From Nocardia albiluteola (GTDB lineage: Bacteria; Actinomycetota; Actinomycetes; Mycobacteriales; Mycobacteriaceae): a DNA stretch of 64,000 nt. Every line of letters starts with the position of its first letter. Position 1 is the first letter of the stretch. Positions 1 through 8,205 of this stretch are shown here, piece after piece. Where the stretch lies: positions 186,001 through 250,000 of the forward strand of contig NZ_JAHKNI010000010.1 of NCBI RefSeq assembly GCF_018860155.1, read 5' to 3'. Below the pieces are notes generated by a model. That model was not told where the DNA came from. It saw only the letters and a list, made by a program, of their open reading frames with translations, and searched no databases. The translations under genes were made by a program, and so were the position numbers.

Positions 1-109
1 AGGCACATGCGCCGTGGCCAATTTCGAGGGCTGCCCGAGTGCGCCGACCGGGTGTAGCTTCTTGTCACAAATGACGTGATCAACGTCGCCAGCGACAAGG
101 CGTGATGCT

Positions 110-1678
110 ATGAGTGACTACGACGCGATCGTTGTCGGAGCCGGACACAACGGATTGACCGCGGCCGCCATCCTGCAGCGCGGCGGCCTGCGGACGGTAT
201 GCCTGGAGGCGAACCATTACGCCGGAGGGATGGCCGCCTCGCTCGAGCTCGTCGACGGCTTCCACTTCGAGATCGCCGGTTCGGTGCAGTTTCCCACGCC
301 CGGCGTCATCCGGGAGGACCTCGGCCTCGACACGTTGCCCACGATCGAACCCGAAGTGATGTCGACCAATATCACCGACAGCGGCCCGCCGCTGATCTTC
401 TACCGAGATCCGGTGCGGCTCATGGCTCATCTCGGCGAGGCGCACGGCAACGAGGCCGTCATGGGCATGGCCGCGATGTTCCTCTGGGCGCAGGCCCCGG
501 CCCGGGCGCTGGGCCGCTTCGATGTCCGGCAGCCGCCCAAGACCTACGACGAGATGTATGCCTGCGCGACCAATGAGCAAGAGCGTCAGGCGATTACCGA
601 CATGCTGTTCGGATCCGTCACCGACGTCGTCGACCGGCACCTGCCCGATCGGGACAAGCACGCGTCCCTGCGCGCCATGCTGGCCTACCTGGCGGTGAAC
701 ACGACCTATCGCGGTCCGGCGACGCCGGGCAGCGCCGCGGGCCTGGCCTACGGTCTGGCCTCGCCACCCGACGGCATGCCGATGATGACGAAGTTCGCCG
801 GTGGGGTGGGGGCCCTTCCCGTTCATCTGCGGCGGATGTTCACCGAGCACGGCGGTGAACTGCGCCTGCACGCCAGGGTGCGCGCGATTACGACCGCCAA
901 CGGCCGGATCTCCGGGGTCCAACTCGAGGACGGCTCAACGATTTCCGCGCCGATCGTCGTGTCCAACCTCTCCCCCGACGTCACCCTGACCGAGCTGGTG
1001 GACCCGAGCGCGCTGCCCGCCGATCTCGTCGCAAGGGTCTCCCGCGTGGACCATCGCGGCGCCTATCTCCAGATGCATTTCGCCCTCGACGGCCGCCCGG
1101 AATTCGCTGCGCCGTACGAGCTGCTGAACGCTCCCGGGATGCAGGAATCCATCGCATTGTTCAGCACCACGGAGCAATTGCAGCAGCAGTGGGAGGAGTG
1201 CCGTCACGGGCAGGTGCCCCGGGAACCGTCCATCGCCCTGCAGATACCCAGCGACGTCGACGACAGCCTGGCCCCGCCCGGCAAGCACGCGGCCAGCGCC
1301 TTCGCGCTCTGGTTTCCGGTGGAGGCCCGGCACGGGAACTACAACTCGCTCCGAGCCGAGATGGCCCGCCGGGTGATCGCGAAAATAACCCGCTATGCAC
1401 CCAATTTCGAGAAACTGATCATCCGGAACACCACCTTCGCGCCGATGAATATGCAGCGGATGTTCGGCGCACCCGGCGGCGACTTCTGCCAGGGTCTGCT
1501 GCATCCCGACCAGATCGGGATCAACCGGCCCGGCCCGCGGGGATTCACCGACCTTCCCATCCCGCTCGAGGGGCTCTATCTGTGCGGCGCGGGCTGCCAC
1601 GGCGGCCCCGGCATCAGCTTCATTCCCGGATACAACGCGGGGTACCAGGCCCTGGCAGACGCCGGACGCCAGCGCTGA
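110..1678 (+). CDS. Phytoene desaturase-like FAD-dependent oxidoreductase
   Basis: A 522-residue flavoprotein of the phytoene dehydrogenase/amine oxidase-like superfamily. The N-terminus carries the dinucleotide-binding fold: a GxGxxG glycine motif at about residues 9-14 (VVGAGHNGL), followed by the acidic end of strand 2 and the GGMA segment around residue 40. The C-terminus has the usual FAD-closing segment (LYLCGAGCHGGPGISF, about residues 484-499). Length is normal for the family. The ATG at 110 has an AAGG about 8 nt upstream. Members desaturate, isomerise or oxidise isoprenoid-like substrates; the substrate here cannot be told, as no phytoene synthase or other carotenoid gene lies next to it. 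It stands alone ahead of the padR group, about 120 bp away. The family is confident, the reaction is not. Confidence 0.85.
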   Translation: MSDYDAIVVGAGHNGLTAAAILQRGGLRTVCLEANHYAGGMAASLELVDGFHFEIAGSVQFPTPGVIREDLGLDTLPTIEPEVMSTNITDSGPPLIFYRDPVRLMAHLGEAHGNEAVMGMAAMFLWAQAPARALGRFDVRQPPKTYDEMYACATNEQERQAITDMLFGSVTDVVDRHLPDRDKHASLRAMLAYLAVNTTYRGPATPGSAAGLAYGLASPPDGMPMMTKFAGGVGALPVHLRRMFTEHGGELRLHARVRAITTANGRISGVQLEDGSTISAPIVVSNLSPDVTLTELVDPSALPADLVARVSRVDHRGAYLQMHFALDGRPEFAAPYELLNAPGMQESIALFSTTEQLQQQWEECRHGQVPREPSIALQIPSDVDDSLAPPGKHAASAFALWFPVEARHGNYNSLRAEMARRVIAKITRYAPNFEKLIIRNTTFAPMNMQRMFGAPGGDFCQGLLHPDQIGINRPGPRGFTDLPIPLEGLYLCGAGCHGGPGISFIPGYNAGYQALADAGRQR

Positions 1679-1739
1679 TCCGCTCCCGACGGGCCCCTTC
1701 TTGCACGAGCGCCGCTTCCCTACTATGTGATACAGTCTA

Positions 1740-1756
1740 GTGGTAGTCGGTACCAC
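1740..1756. promoter_or_regulatory. Inverted repeat upstream of padR, candidate operator
   Basis: GTGGTA and TACCAC form a perfect 6-bp inverted repeat separated by GTCGG. It lies about 45 bp before the padR start, next to AT-richer promoter-like sequence (TATGTGATACAG near 1724). PadR proteins usually repress their own operon through such dyads, so autoregulation is the likely reading. The role is inferred from position. Confidence 0.45.
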
Positions 1757-1799
1757 CGAATAGTGGACCGAGGATCGAAGGAGGTCTGCCACGGACAAC

Positions 1800-2117
1800 T
1801 TGACCGAGATGCTGAAGGGCACGCTCGAGGGCTGCGTTCTCCAGATCATCGACACCGAGGAGACATACGGTTATGCCATCACGCGACGGCTGAACGAACT
1901 CGGTTTCGCGGACGTCATCGAGGGGACCGTTTACACCATTCTGCTGCGGCTGGAGAAGAACGGACTGGTCGATGTCAAGAAACGACCGTCCGAGGTCGGC
2001 CCGCCGCGCAAGTTCTACGCACTCAACGACGCCGGACGTGAAGAGCTCGCGACGTTCTGGGCGAAATGGCTGTATGTATCGTCCCGCATCAACGAGCTGA
2101 AGGACAGTAGGAAATGA
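1800..2117 (+). CDS. PadR family transcriptional regulator
   Basis: A 105-residue PadR-type winged-helix repressor. The segments LKGTLEGCVLQIIDTEETYG, the recognition helix before EGTVYTILLRLEKNGLV, and the wing KKRPSEVGPPRKFYALND are the usual PadR order. The protein is short, so it belongs to the small PadR class without a long coiled-coil tail. The start used is TTG at 1800; GGAGG at 1780-1784 is rather far from it, and ATG at 1809 is an alternative. The gene overlaps the following DUF1048 gene by ATGA, so the two are translationally coupled. padR-DUF1048 pairs recur in actinobacteria, where the regulator controls its neighbours; the effector is unknown. Confidence 0.85.
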   Translation: MTEMLKGTLEGCVLQIIDTEETYGYAITRRLNELGFADVIEGTVYTILLRLEKNGLVDVKKRPSEVGPPRKFYALNDAGREELATFWAKWLYVSSRINELKDSRK

Positions 2118-2470
2118 ACTTCTGGGAGACAATCACAGGCAGCGACCTCACCCGGGAATACAAGGCCTTCGACGCGCGGGCCGCGGCACTTCCGGACGAA
2201 TATCGAGCCGCCTGGGAGGAAATCAAGGGCCATCTCTCGCCCTACACGGATTTCACCGGTCGCAACCTGATGCCGATCCTCGACGGCGTCCTGGGACTGC
2301 TGGAGGAAACCGCGTCGGACGGCCAGAGCGTCCAGGACGCACTGGGCGGCGATATCCAGGGCTTCTGCGCCGCGATCGCCGGCGAGGAGGGCGCCAAGAG
2401 CTATCGCGACAAGTGGCGCGATCAGCTGAACAAGAACGTTGCGAAGAAACTGAGCAGGCTGGGAGAATAA
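2114..2470 (+). CDS. DUF1048 family protein, first copy
   Basis: A 118-residue soluble, helical protein of the DUF1048 family, with no signal peptide or membrane segment. Recognisable features are the early aromatic FWE segment, LPDEYRAAWEEIKGHL in the centre, the LLEE helix and the motif LGGDIQGFCAAIAGEE ahead of a basic C-terminus. ATG 2114 overlaps the padR stop codon, giving translational coupling. The biochemical function of DUF1048 is unknown; its constant linkage to padR suggests it acts with, or is regulated by, that repressor. The next gene is a divergent paralogue. Family assignment comes from sequence pattern and context. Confidence 0.8.
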   Translation: MNFWETITGSDLTREYKAFDARAAALPDEYRAAWEEIKGHLSPYTDFTGRNLMPILDGVLGLLEETASDGQSVQDALGGDIQGFCAAIAGEEGAKSYRDKWRDQLNKNVAKKLSRLGE

Positions 2471-2471
2471 C

Positions 2472-2798
2472 GTGGGCATTCGCGAGATCATCGAAGGCAA
2501 GCGGGAATGGCGCGCGCACGTGGCGCGGGTCAAGGCGCTCCCGCCGGATTACCGGATCGTCTACGACGAGATTCAGAAGTATTTCTTCAAGATCGGCCCG
2601 GTCGGGCTCACCGACGGGGATCTGCTCTCGGGACTCGTCGATTTCTTCGAAGAGGGAGTCGCGTCCGGCAAGGGCGTCATGGAACTCATCGGCGACGACG
2701 TCGCGGCCTTCTGCGACGACCTGGTCAAGGACGAGCGCACCTATGCCGATATCTATCAGGAATCGGTCGGCAAGGAGGCCGGCAAGCACCTGTCCTGA
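2472..2798 (+). CDS. DUF1048 family protein, second copy
   Basis: A 108-residue paralogue of the preceding gene. It keeps the same order of motifs: LPPDYRIVYDEIQKYFF matches the LPDEYRAAWEEIKGHL region, LLSGLVDFFEEG matches the LL-EE helix, and IGDDVAAFCDDLVKDE matches GGDIQGFCAAIAGEE. The GTG start at 2472 follows the upstream TAA by one base, so this is the third gene of a padR-DUF1048-DUF1048 operon. The two copies have diverged well beyond recent duplication, suggesting a heteromeric pair or two specialised forms. Function unknown. Confidence 0.8.
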   Translation: MGIREIIEGKREWRAHVARVKALPPDYRIVYDEIQKYFFKIGPVGLTDGDLLSGLVDFFEEGVASGKGVMELIGDDVAAFCDDLVKDERTYADIYQESVGKEAGKHLS

Positions 2799-2801
2799 AA
2801 G

Positions 2802-3902
2802 TCATTCCGGCGCATCGTCTTCCCACCACGGCCGCCTCTCGACCCTGACCGCTTTGGCGGCCTCCATGACCGCACAGGCCTTCTGCGCCATATCGAAGAC
2901 GTGCGGATGATCGGATTTCAGCCTGGCGGCGAGGATGCGCTCCACGCCGAGCAGCCGGAGATCGCCGCGCCAGCGTTTGTGATACCACAGGTGCGTGATC
3001 CCGGTGGGCTGATTGATGATGTGCAGATTGTTCCACACGCCGTAACGTGGGTCGTTGGTGATGAATTCACCGGCGAGCGGCGAATGGACGGCGTTGATGA
3101 TCGGCGTCGCAGTGAGCGCGTGCTCACGGGCGATCACCGGGAGCAGGCGTTGCTCGGCGAACAACAGCTCTCGCGCCAGGCCGACCTCGTAATGGGACCG
3201 CCCCGGGTTGCCCACGATGAACCGCGTCGCCTCCTCGACGTAGGCCTCGCGCACCCGGGCGGCGTCGGCCCCGAAATAGAGCACGCTGGAATTGGCGGCG
3301 TTGAGCCGCCAGTTTCGCCGCGGGTCGAGGGTGTAACCATCCGGCGCCCGCAACTCGTGCGGCGGCGGATACCACACCGTGGGCCAAGTCGATTCCCAGT
3401 GCGTGAACACCACGCCCTGGGTATCGAATTCCCTTGCCAGGCTGCGCCATACGATCAAATCGCAGTCGATCGACGCGAACGGAATCCGGGCGGCGCCGAC
3501 GGCGAGAATGCGCGCCAGGCTGAAGTATGCCTTCGGGTCGACATCCAGCGACCGCATCGAGGCGAACAACGCGGTGTCGACCTTGTCCCACAGGCCGAGC
3601 AGCCCGGTCCATTCCAGGTATTGGACATACGGATCGTCGCAGTACAACGTCGCCGGTCCGTTGTGCCGGCGCCATTCCGCTACCGACGCACACAGTGCGA
3701 GCAGTTCCAGCCGGGACAGCTCGGGCCGTTCGGTGCCGCGCGGCGCCGACCACAGGGCGAATATGCCCTCCACCCCGCCACGCTCCATCTGCTGCACGTG
3801 TGCCAAAGTAGCGCGAATCGGAAGCGGGCGGCGGGCGTGGGCCGCCCGGTCAGCGCCGCGCGTCGATGCGTTCCCACCCGCGGCGCGCGACACCATCGAC
3901 AT
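2802..3902 (-). CDS. Hypothetical glycosyltransferase-like protein
   Basis: A protein of up to 366 residues running opposite to, and ending 3 bp from, the DUF1048 gene. The central part looks like a GT-A/Rossmann glycosyltransferase: an N-terminal strand (EGIFALWSAPRG), LYCDDPYVQYLEW with conserved aromatics, and IDCDLIVW, which could be the metal/nucleotide-sugar DxD-type motif. Aromatic-rich later segments (WESTWPTVWYPPP, HIINQPTGITHLWYHKRW) are typical of a defined but poorly named family, possibly DUF6734-like. The first 38 or so residues look poorly conserved, and ATG at 3785 (MERGGVEGIF) may be the true start; neither has a strong ribosome site. Enzyme activity is not established. Confidence 0.55.
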   Translation of the reverse strand: MSMVSRAAGGNASTRGADRAAHARRPLPIRATLAHVQQMERGGVEGIFALWSAPRGTERPELSRLELLALCASVAEWRRHNGPATLYCDDPYVQYLEWTGLLGLWDKVDTALFASMRSLDVDPKAYFSLARILAVGAARIPFASIDCDLIVWRSLAREFDTQGVVFTHWESTWPTVWYPPPHELRAPDGYTLDPRRNWRLNAANSSVLYFGADAARVREAYVEEATRFIVGNPGRSHYEVGLARELLFAEQRLLPVIAREHALTATPIINAVHSPLAGEFITNDPRYGVWNNLHIINQPTGITHLWYHKRWRGDLRLLGVERILAARLKSDHPHVFDMAQKACAVMEAAKAVRVERRPWWEDDAPE

Positions 3903-4050
3903 GGCTGGGATCGGCGAGAATCCGAGCCGCTACCTTCCGACATTCGCGGATTGGCGCACTATCAGCTATCGGCGTGAACCGGTTTCGGGCCGCTCCGATT
4001 GCCGACCGAAGCATCTACCGCCGAGCCGATCCGGCTGCGACCATGATGCG

Positions 4051-4866
4051 GTGTCTTCCGAACATCCGCAGGACGGCGCCGCCCTGCGAGCCAGCGACCT
4101 CGACCGATCGATGGCGGGTACCGCGCTCGACAATGCCTATGCCGACGGCGAACTCGACAATGCGGAGTATCACTCCCGCCTCGAGGCCGCTACCCGAGCC
4201 AAGACTCGCGGGGATCTACACGCCCTGCTCGGTGATCTGCAGGTCCCGCATCCACTCACGGAGCTGCCAGCGGAACCGGCCCCAGCCCCGGCGCGGCGCG
4301 GAAGCTGGGGACCGATCGTTCTCGCAGTCGCGATCGCGATCGCGATCATCGTCGTCGTCATCGTGATAGTGGCGCTCCCGACCGGCCGGACCAGATCGAG
4401 CAGACCGGCAAGCATGCCGTACGGACCCGCGACCGCATCGAGCAACGCGCGCCCGGACTACACACCGGAGGATGCCGCGCTGCTGCAGCATCTGCCCACC
4501 GGATACGACCAAACGAACTGCTACCACCAGAATCCGGAACCGAGCGAGGTGGCCGCGCTGCACTGCGACCCGTACGCGGGCCGCCTGGAGGCGGCCTTCT
4601 TTCTCTACCCCGACGCCGCGACACTACAGCAGAGCTACGACAACGACCGGCAGTCCTCGGCGCACACGGCCTGTGCCGACGGCGCACCGGACAACGCCTA
4701 CTCGGCGGGGCGATACGAATGCATCCTGTCCAACGGCGCCGGGGTCGTGCCGACGATCGAATTCACCTCGAATCCCCAGAACGTTCTCGGGGTCTACTTC
4801 GCCGCCGGCCCGAATGACGCGGCGGGCCTGATGAATTGGTGGAAGCAGCACAATCGACTGCGCTGA
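4051..4866 (+). CDS. DUF1707 single-pass membrane protein with Cys-containing outer domain
   Basis: A 271-residue membrane protein. Residues 12-64 are a DUF1707 domain (LRASDLDRS, then YADGELDNAEYHSRLEAATR and TRGDLHALLGDLQ), the short cytoplasmic module found in many actinobacterial membrane proteins. A transmembrane helix follows at about residues 88-109. The remainder is exported, with conserved Cys in NCYHQ, LHCDP, HTACAD and YECIL suggesting two disulfides, and resembles the outer domain of actinobacterial kinases such as the one at 28.6 kb. The GTG at 4051 was chosen because it just precedes the DUF1707 core; no strong ribosome site is visible and the frame stays open upstream. Function unknown, probably envelope sensing. 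Confidence 0.7.
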   Translation: MSSEHPQDGAALRASDLDRSMAGTALDNAYADGELDNAEYHSRLEAATRAKTRGDLHALLGDLQVPHPLTELPAEPAPAPARRGSWGPIVLAVAIAIAIIVVVIVIVALPTGRTRSSRPASMPYGPATASSNARPDYTPEDAALLQHLPTGYDQTNCYHQNPEPSEVAALHCDPYAGRLEAAFFLYPDAATLQQSYDNDRQSSAHTACADGAPDNAYSAGRYECILSNGAGVVPTIEFTSNPQNVLGVYFAAGPNDAAGLMNWWKQHNRLR

Positions 4867-5005
4867 TCCGCCGCCACGCGGATCGGCGACGCGGGGCTCG
4901 GCGTTGCGGGAAAACGTTCCGCACCAGCCGATTCGGAAACGGGGCGGAACTTGTCGGTGGCATCGCATACCTTGGGCGCATCGTGATCGACCGGGAGGGA
5001 GAACG

Positions 5006-5515
5006 ATGAGCTCGAATCCGAGTGCCACGCCGGATGGACCGGCCTGGGAAGGCGCCTCCATAGTGCGGGTGTTGCCCGCCGTCGCGCCGCGCAAGCTGAA
5101 CAAGGTGCCGTTCGTGGAGCTAGCCGACGGGCGCCTACAGGGGGTGGTCTCGAGCGGCTCCGATATCTCGCGCGTGTACGTCGCGTCGGTGGCCGCGGGC
5201 ACGCACGGGCTGAGCTGCAGCACCAACAACAATCGCCCGTGCGGCGGGTTGAATCAGGGGTGGGCCTGCAAGCACATCGATGCCCTCATCGATGAGGCGG
5301 TGCTGCAATACGGGCAGGACCGGGTGGCCCGCTTCCTGCGGGTCGAGGTCCCCGATGGCGGCTCGATTACCGCCTGTCTCAACGGAACTCGCGATCCGGC
5401 CCCCGCTGCCGCGGTGTTCAGCCGGTTCCTGCGGCATCTGACCTATCTCGAACTGCCGGGCGGCGCCACGCCGATCCCGGAGCTGCACTGGTTTCCGGCG
5501 GGGGTGGGTCGGTGA
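5006..5515 (+). CDS. SWIM-type zinc-finger protein, first gene of VWA-MoxR operon
   Basis: A 169-residue protein with a Cys71...Cys79...Cys88-x-His90 arrangement (GWACKHID at the end), matching the C-x(n)-C-x(n)-C-x-H pattern of SWIM-type zinc-binding domains. SWIM domains bind DNA or proteins. ATG 5006 has a very strong GGGAGGGAG at about 4992-5000. The gene overlaps the next by four bases (GTGA), and all five genes to 12113 are packed without gaps larger than 13 bp. SWIM proteins are common partners of MoxR/VWA/DUF5682 clusters in actinobacteria, where they may be substrate- or nucleic-acid-binding adaptors. Spacing between the first two Cys is wider than the classic CxC, so the family call is moderate. 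Confidence 0.65.
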   Translation: MSSNPSATPDGPAWEGASIVRVLPAVAPRKLNKVPFVELADGRLQGVVSSGSDISRVYVASVAAGTHGLSCSTNNNRPCGGLNQGWACKHIDALIDEAVLQYGQDRVARFLRVEVPDGGSITACLNGTRDPAPAAAVFSRFLRHLTYLELPGGATPIPELHWFPAGVGR

Positions 5516-6888
5516 TGCAGGCGGTACAACTGGCCGCGCTGGCGGATCTGCCCACCGGCACCGCGGCGGCGCTGGAGGTGGTGGGCGGCTTCGATACCGC
5601 CCTGGTGAACGGATTCGCCCGGGTATCCGAACCGCAGGGCGCGGCGCTGGCCGCGCTGGCCGGGGCCGTCGCGGGCTCGCCGCTGGCCGAGGCGGCGGCG
5701 CGGGCGGTGTCGAAGGTGAGCACGGGCGCGATCGGCACGGAGGACCTGGCAGCCCTGGCCGCCGCTCGGGCCGCCCTGCTGGGCGCGGTGCACGACGCGC
5801 TGACCGAACAGGCCGATACGGCGTTGGGCCGCAGTCGATTCGAGTGGACCAGCACACCGGATGCCGCCGCCCCGAACCCGCTCGCCGCGGGCCCGCGCGG
5901 CTGGCTGGGCGAACTGGCCATCGCCGGATGGCGCGGCGTGGACCACGACCTGGTAGCGGCCGCGGATCGCACCGTGGAATCGCTGCTCGCCGAGCCCGCG
6001 TTGCGGCGGTTGGCGATGCTGCTGGACGGTTTCACCGCCGAACTGGGCGCCTGCGCACCGATCGCCACCATGGATCAGGTGCCCGCCCGACGCTGGGCCG
6101 ATCTGTGGGCCCGAGCCCTGCTGCTGTCCTGGCGCGGCGCGGAATCCACTGCGAGCGAGCTGGTTTCGGGTCGCCTGCTGCCGTTGGGCGTGGAGCTGCA
6201 CGAGCACGGGACCGCGGTGCAGGCACAGCTGCACGGCGTGGTCGAGACCGCGGGCGTGCCGACCCGCCGGGTGCGGGTGTCCGTGGCGGCGGCGAAGGTG
6301 GACACCATTGTGGGACCGGCGATCTGGCAACTGCTGAATACGCATCGGCAACTGCTCACCGCCCTGGCCGAGCACCGCACGCTGGAGCTGACCGGCATGC
6401 CGCTGACGGCCGCAGGAGACCTGCTGTGGGACGACGATCGGGCCAAGGCCGGGGAGGCCGCCGATCCATTCGTCACCGCCACGGTACAGCTGCCGCAGGC
6501 CCATGCCCCGGCCGTCGCACCGCTGGATCGCGATCCGGTGCACATCGCCGAGCCGGTTCTGCTCGAGGAGTATCGATTCCGCGACGGTGCACTGGAGCTG
6601 GGTGACCAGCGAATTCGCGTGGACATGTCCGCGCTGCCGACGGCGGGTCCGATTACTCCGGCGGGCGTGAGCGCCTCCAGCACCATGATCGGCCTGCTGC
6701 GCTGGGACGGCGCCTGGTCGGTACGACCGCTGGCGGTGCGGCGCAAGGTCAAGAGCGCGCTCACCGCCTTCCACAACGGCGATTGGGCATTGGGCCCGAC
6801 CGACCCGAAAGTCGCCAAGGCACAGGCCAAGTCGGGCGATGCCGTGGCGGTGTTGCGCGAGCGCGCGGGAAAGCTGTTGCGCCAATGA
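5512..6888 (+). CDS. Uncharacterised protein of VWA-MoxR operon
   Basis: A 458-residue protein that I cannot assign to a named family. It is Ala/Leu-rich and probably largely helical in the N-terminal half (repeated ALAALAGAV, LAALAAARAAL stretches), with a more mixed alpha/beta C-terminal half (RRVRVSVAAAKVDTIVGP, VHIAEPVLLEEYRFRDG). No signal peptide, membrane segment or obvious catalytic motif is seen. It overlaps the SWIM gene at its start (GTG 5512; ATG 5515 also possible) and the VWA gene at its end (ATGA). Its place between adaptor and VWA subunit suggests a structural or substrate-binding component of the same complex. Confidence 0.6.
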   Translation: MMQAVQLAALADLPTGTAAALEVVGGFDTALVNGFARVSEPQGAALAALAGAVAGSPLAEAAARAVSKVSTGAIGTEDLAALAAARAALLGAVHDALTEQADTALGRSRFEWTSTPDAAAPNPLAAGPRGWLGELAIAGWRGVDHDLVAAADRTVESLLAEPALRRLAMLLDGFTAELGACAPIATMDQVPARRWADLWARALLLSWRGAESTASELVSGRLLPLGVELHEHGTAVQAQLHGVVETAGVPTRRVRVSVAAAKVDTIVGPAIWQLLNTHRQLLTALAEHRTLELTGMPLTAAGDLLWDDDRAKAGEAADPFVTATVQLPQAHAPAVAPLDRDPVHIAEPVLLEEYRFRDGALELGDQRIRVDMSALPTAGPITPAGVSASSTMIGLLRWDGAWSVRPLAVRRKVKSALTAFHNGDWALGPTDPKVAKAQAKSGDAVAVLRERAGKLLRQ

Positions 6889-8192
6889 CGAATCACGAGA
6901 CGCGACGCCAGATCCTGTACTGGCGTCTGCTTGCCGGTGTCTTCAACCCGGATCAGCAACCGACGCTGGAACAGGCGAGCGCGAGCATTACCGGCGATCT
7001 GGGCCTGCCGCTGGCCGTCCTCGATCCCGGTATCTCCATCGACAATGTGGTGCAACGCTATCCGGAGATGAAGGCGGAGTTCGAGCGCCTCGACTTCTCC
7101 GAGGACACCGACGACGACGAGGCCGAACCCGCTGCGGCGCCGGCCATCGGCGCGGCCGATGTCCGCACTGCCGCACTGGTTTCCAAGCTGCTGCTGAACG
7201 TGTTCGCCACCGGCTCCGGCACGGTCAGCGCCACCCAGCTGGCGGGCTGGCAGTCCGATGCCGGTTGGCTGCGCCGCTGCCTGGGCGAGGAGCAGGCCGG
7301 CGCGGTACACGGGGTGCTCACCGGCCTGGAAGGCGAACTGGTGTCCCGCATGCGGCTGCGCGAGGTGCTGGCCGATCCGCACCTGGCGGCCCAGCTCACC
7401 CCGAGCATGTCGCTCATCGAACAGCTGTTGCGGGACAAGCACAATCTGTCGGGCGTGGCCCTGGCCAATGCCAAACGGCTCATCCGCCGCTACATCGACG
7501 AGGTCGCCGAGGTGCTCCGCACCCAGGTGCAGCAGACCAGCGCCGGCACCGTCGATCGCTCGGTCCCACCCAAGCGCATCCTGCGCAACCTGGATGTGGA
7601 CCGGACGATCTGGAAGAACCTGCCCAACTGGAATCCTCAGGACGGACGCCTCTACGTCGACCGGCTCTACTACCGCCGGACCGCCAAGCGCACCGTCCCT
7701 GCCCGCATGATCGTGGTGGTGGACCAGTCCGGCTCCATGGTCGACTCCATGGTGAACTGCACGATCCTGGCATCGATCTTCGCGGGACTGCCCAAGGTGG
7801 ATGTGCATCTCATCGCCTACGACACCCGCGCCCTGGATCTCACCCCCTGGGTGCACGACCCGTTCGAGGTGCTCCTTCGCACCAATCTCGGCGGCGGCAA
7901 CGACGGCCCGGTCGCCATGGCCATGGCCCAGCCCAAGATCACCGACCCGAAAAATACCGTGCTGGTGTGGATCTCGGACTTCTACGAGTTCGACCGCTCC
8001 CAACCGCTTTTCGAGTCCATGGAGGCGGTGCACCGCTCCGGAGTGAAGCTCATCCCGGTCGGCTCGGTGAACAGCTCCGGCCACCAGAGCGTCAACCCGT
8101 GGTTCCGCGAACGGTTCAAAAACCTTGGCACCCCGGTGATTTCCGGACGCATCCAGAAGCTCGTACACGAACTCAAAAACTTCCTCGATTAG
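6885..8192 (+). CDS. VWA domain protein (MoxR partner)
   Basis: A 435-residue protein. Residues 1-270 are a helical N-terminal region; the C-terminal 160 residues are a von Willebrand factor A domain. The metal-ion-dependent adhesion site is intact: D280-x-S282-x-S284 in VVVDQSGSM, followed by GGGNDGPVAMAMA and the aspartate in VWISDFYEFD. Such VWA proteins pair with MoxR AAA+ ATPases, as in CoxD/CoxE and RavA/ViaA, to remodel or insert metal into client proteins. ATG 6885 overlaps the previous stop (ATGA), and the moxR gene starts 13 bp downstream, which fits a fixed 1:1 unit. Family confident; client unknown. Confidence 0.85.
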   Translation: MTNHETRRQILYWRLLAGVFNPDQQPTLEQASASITGDLGLPLAVLDPGISIDNVVQRYPEMKAEFERLDFSEDTDDDEAEPAAAPAIGAADVRTAALVSKLLLNVFATGSGTVSATQLAGWQSDAGWLRRCLGEEQAGAVHGVLTGLEGELVSRMRLREVLADPHLAAQLTPSMSLIEQLLRDKHNLSGVALANAKRLIRRYIDEVAEVLRTQVQQTSAGTVDRSVPPKRILRNLDVDRTIWKNLPNWNPQDGRLYVDRLYYRRTAKRTVPARMIVVVDQSGSMVDSMVNCTILASIFAGLPKVDVHLIAYDTRALDLTPWVHDPFEVLLRTNLGGGNDGPVAMAMAQPKITDPKNTVLVWISDFYEFDRSQPLFESMEAVHRSGVKLIPVGSVNSSGHQSVNPWFRERFKNLGTPVISGRIQKLVHELKNFLD

Positions 8193-8205
8193 GAGACCTG
8201 CCACC

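Noticed and set aside
1..109. Partial gene at the left edge
   Set aside because: No frame with protein-like sequence reaches the FAD gene start; only short dyads such as GTCA-CAAA-TGAC are seen, too small to call.
80..922. 280-codon minus-strand frame over the FAD enzyme
   Set aside because: Shadow of a clear flavoprotein; no protein-like features.
5443..6885. 480-codon minus-strand frame opposite the unknown operon gene
   Set aside because: Considered because the plus-strand protein is unassigned, but the plus gene overlaps its neighbours by 4 bp at both ends in operon style, while the minus frame has no ribosome site and Gln/Arg-rich composition.
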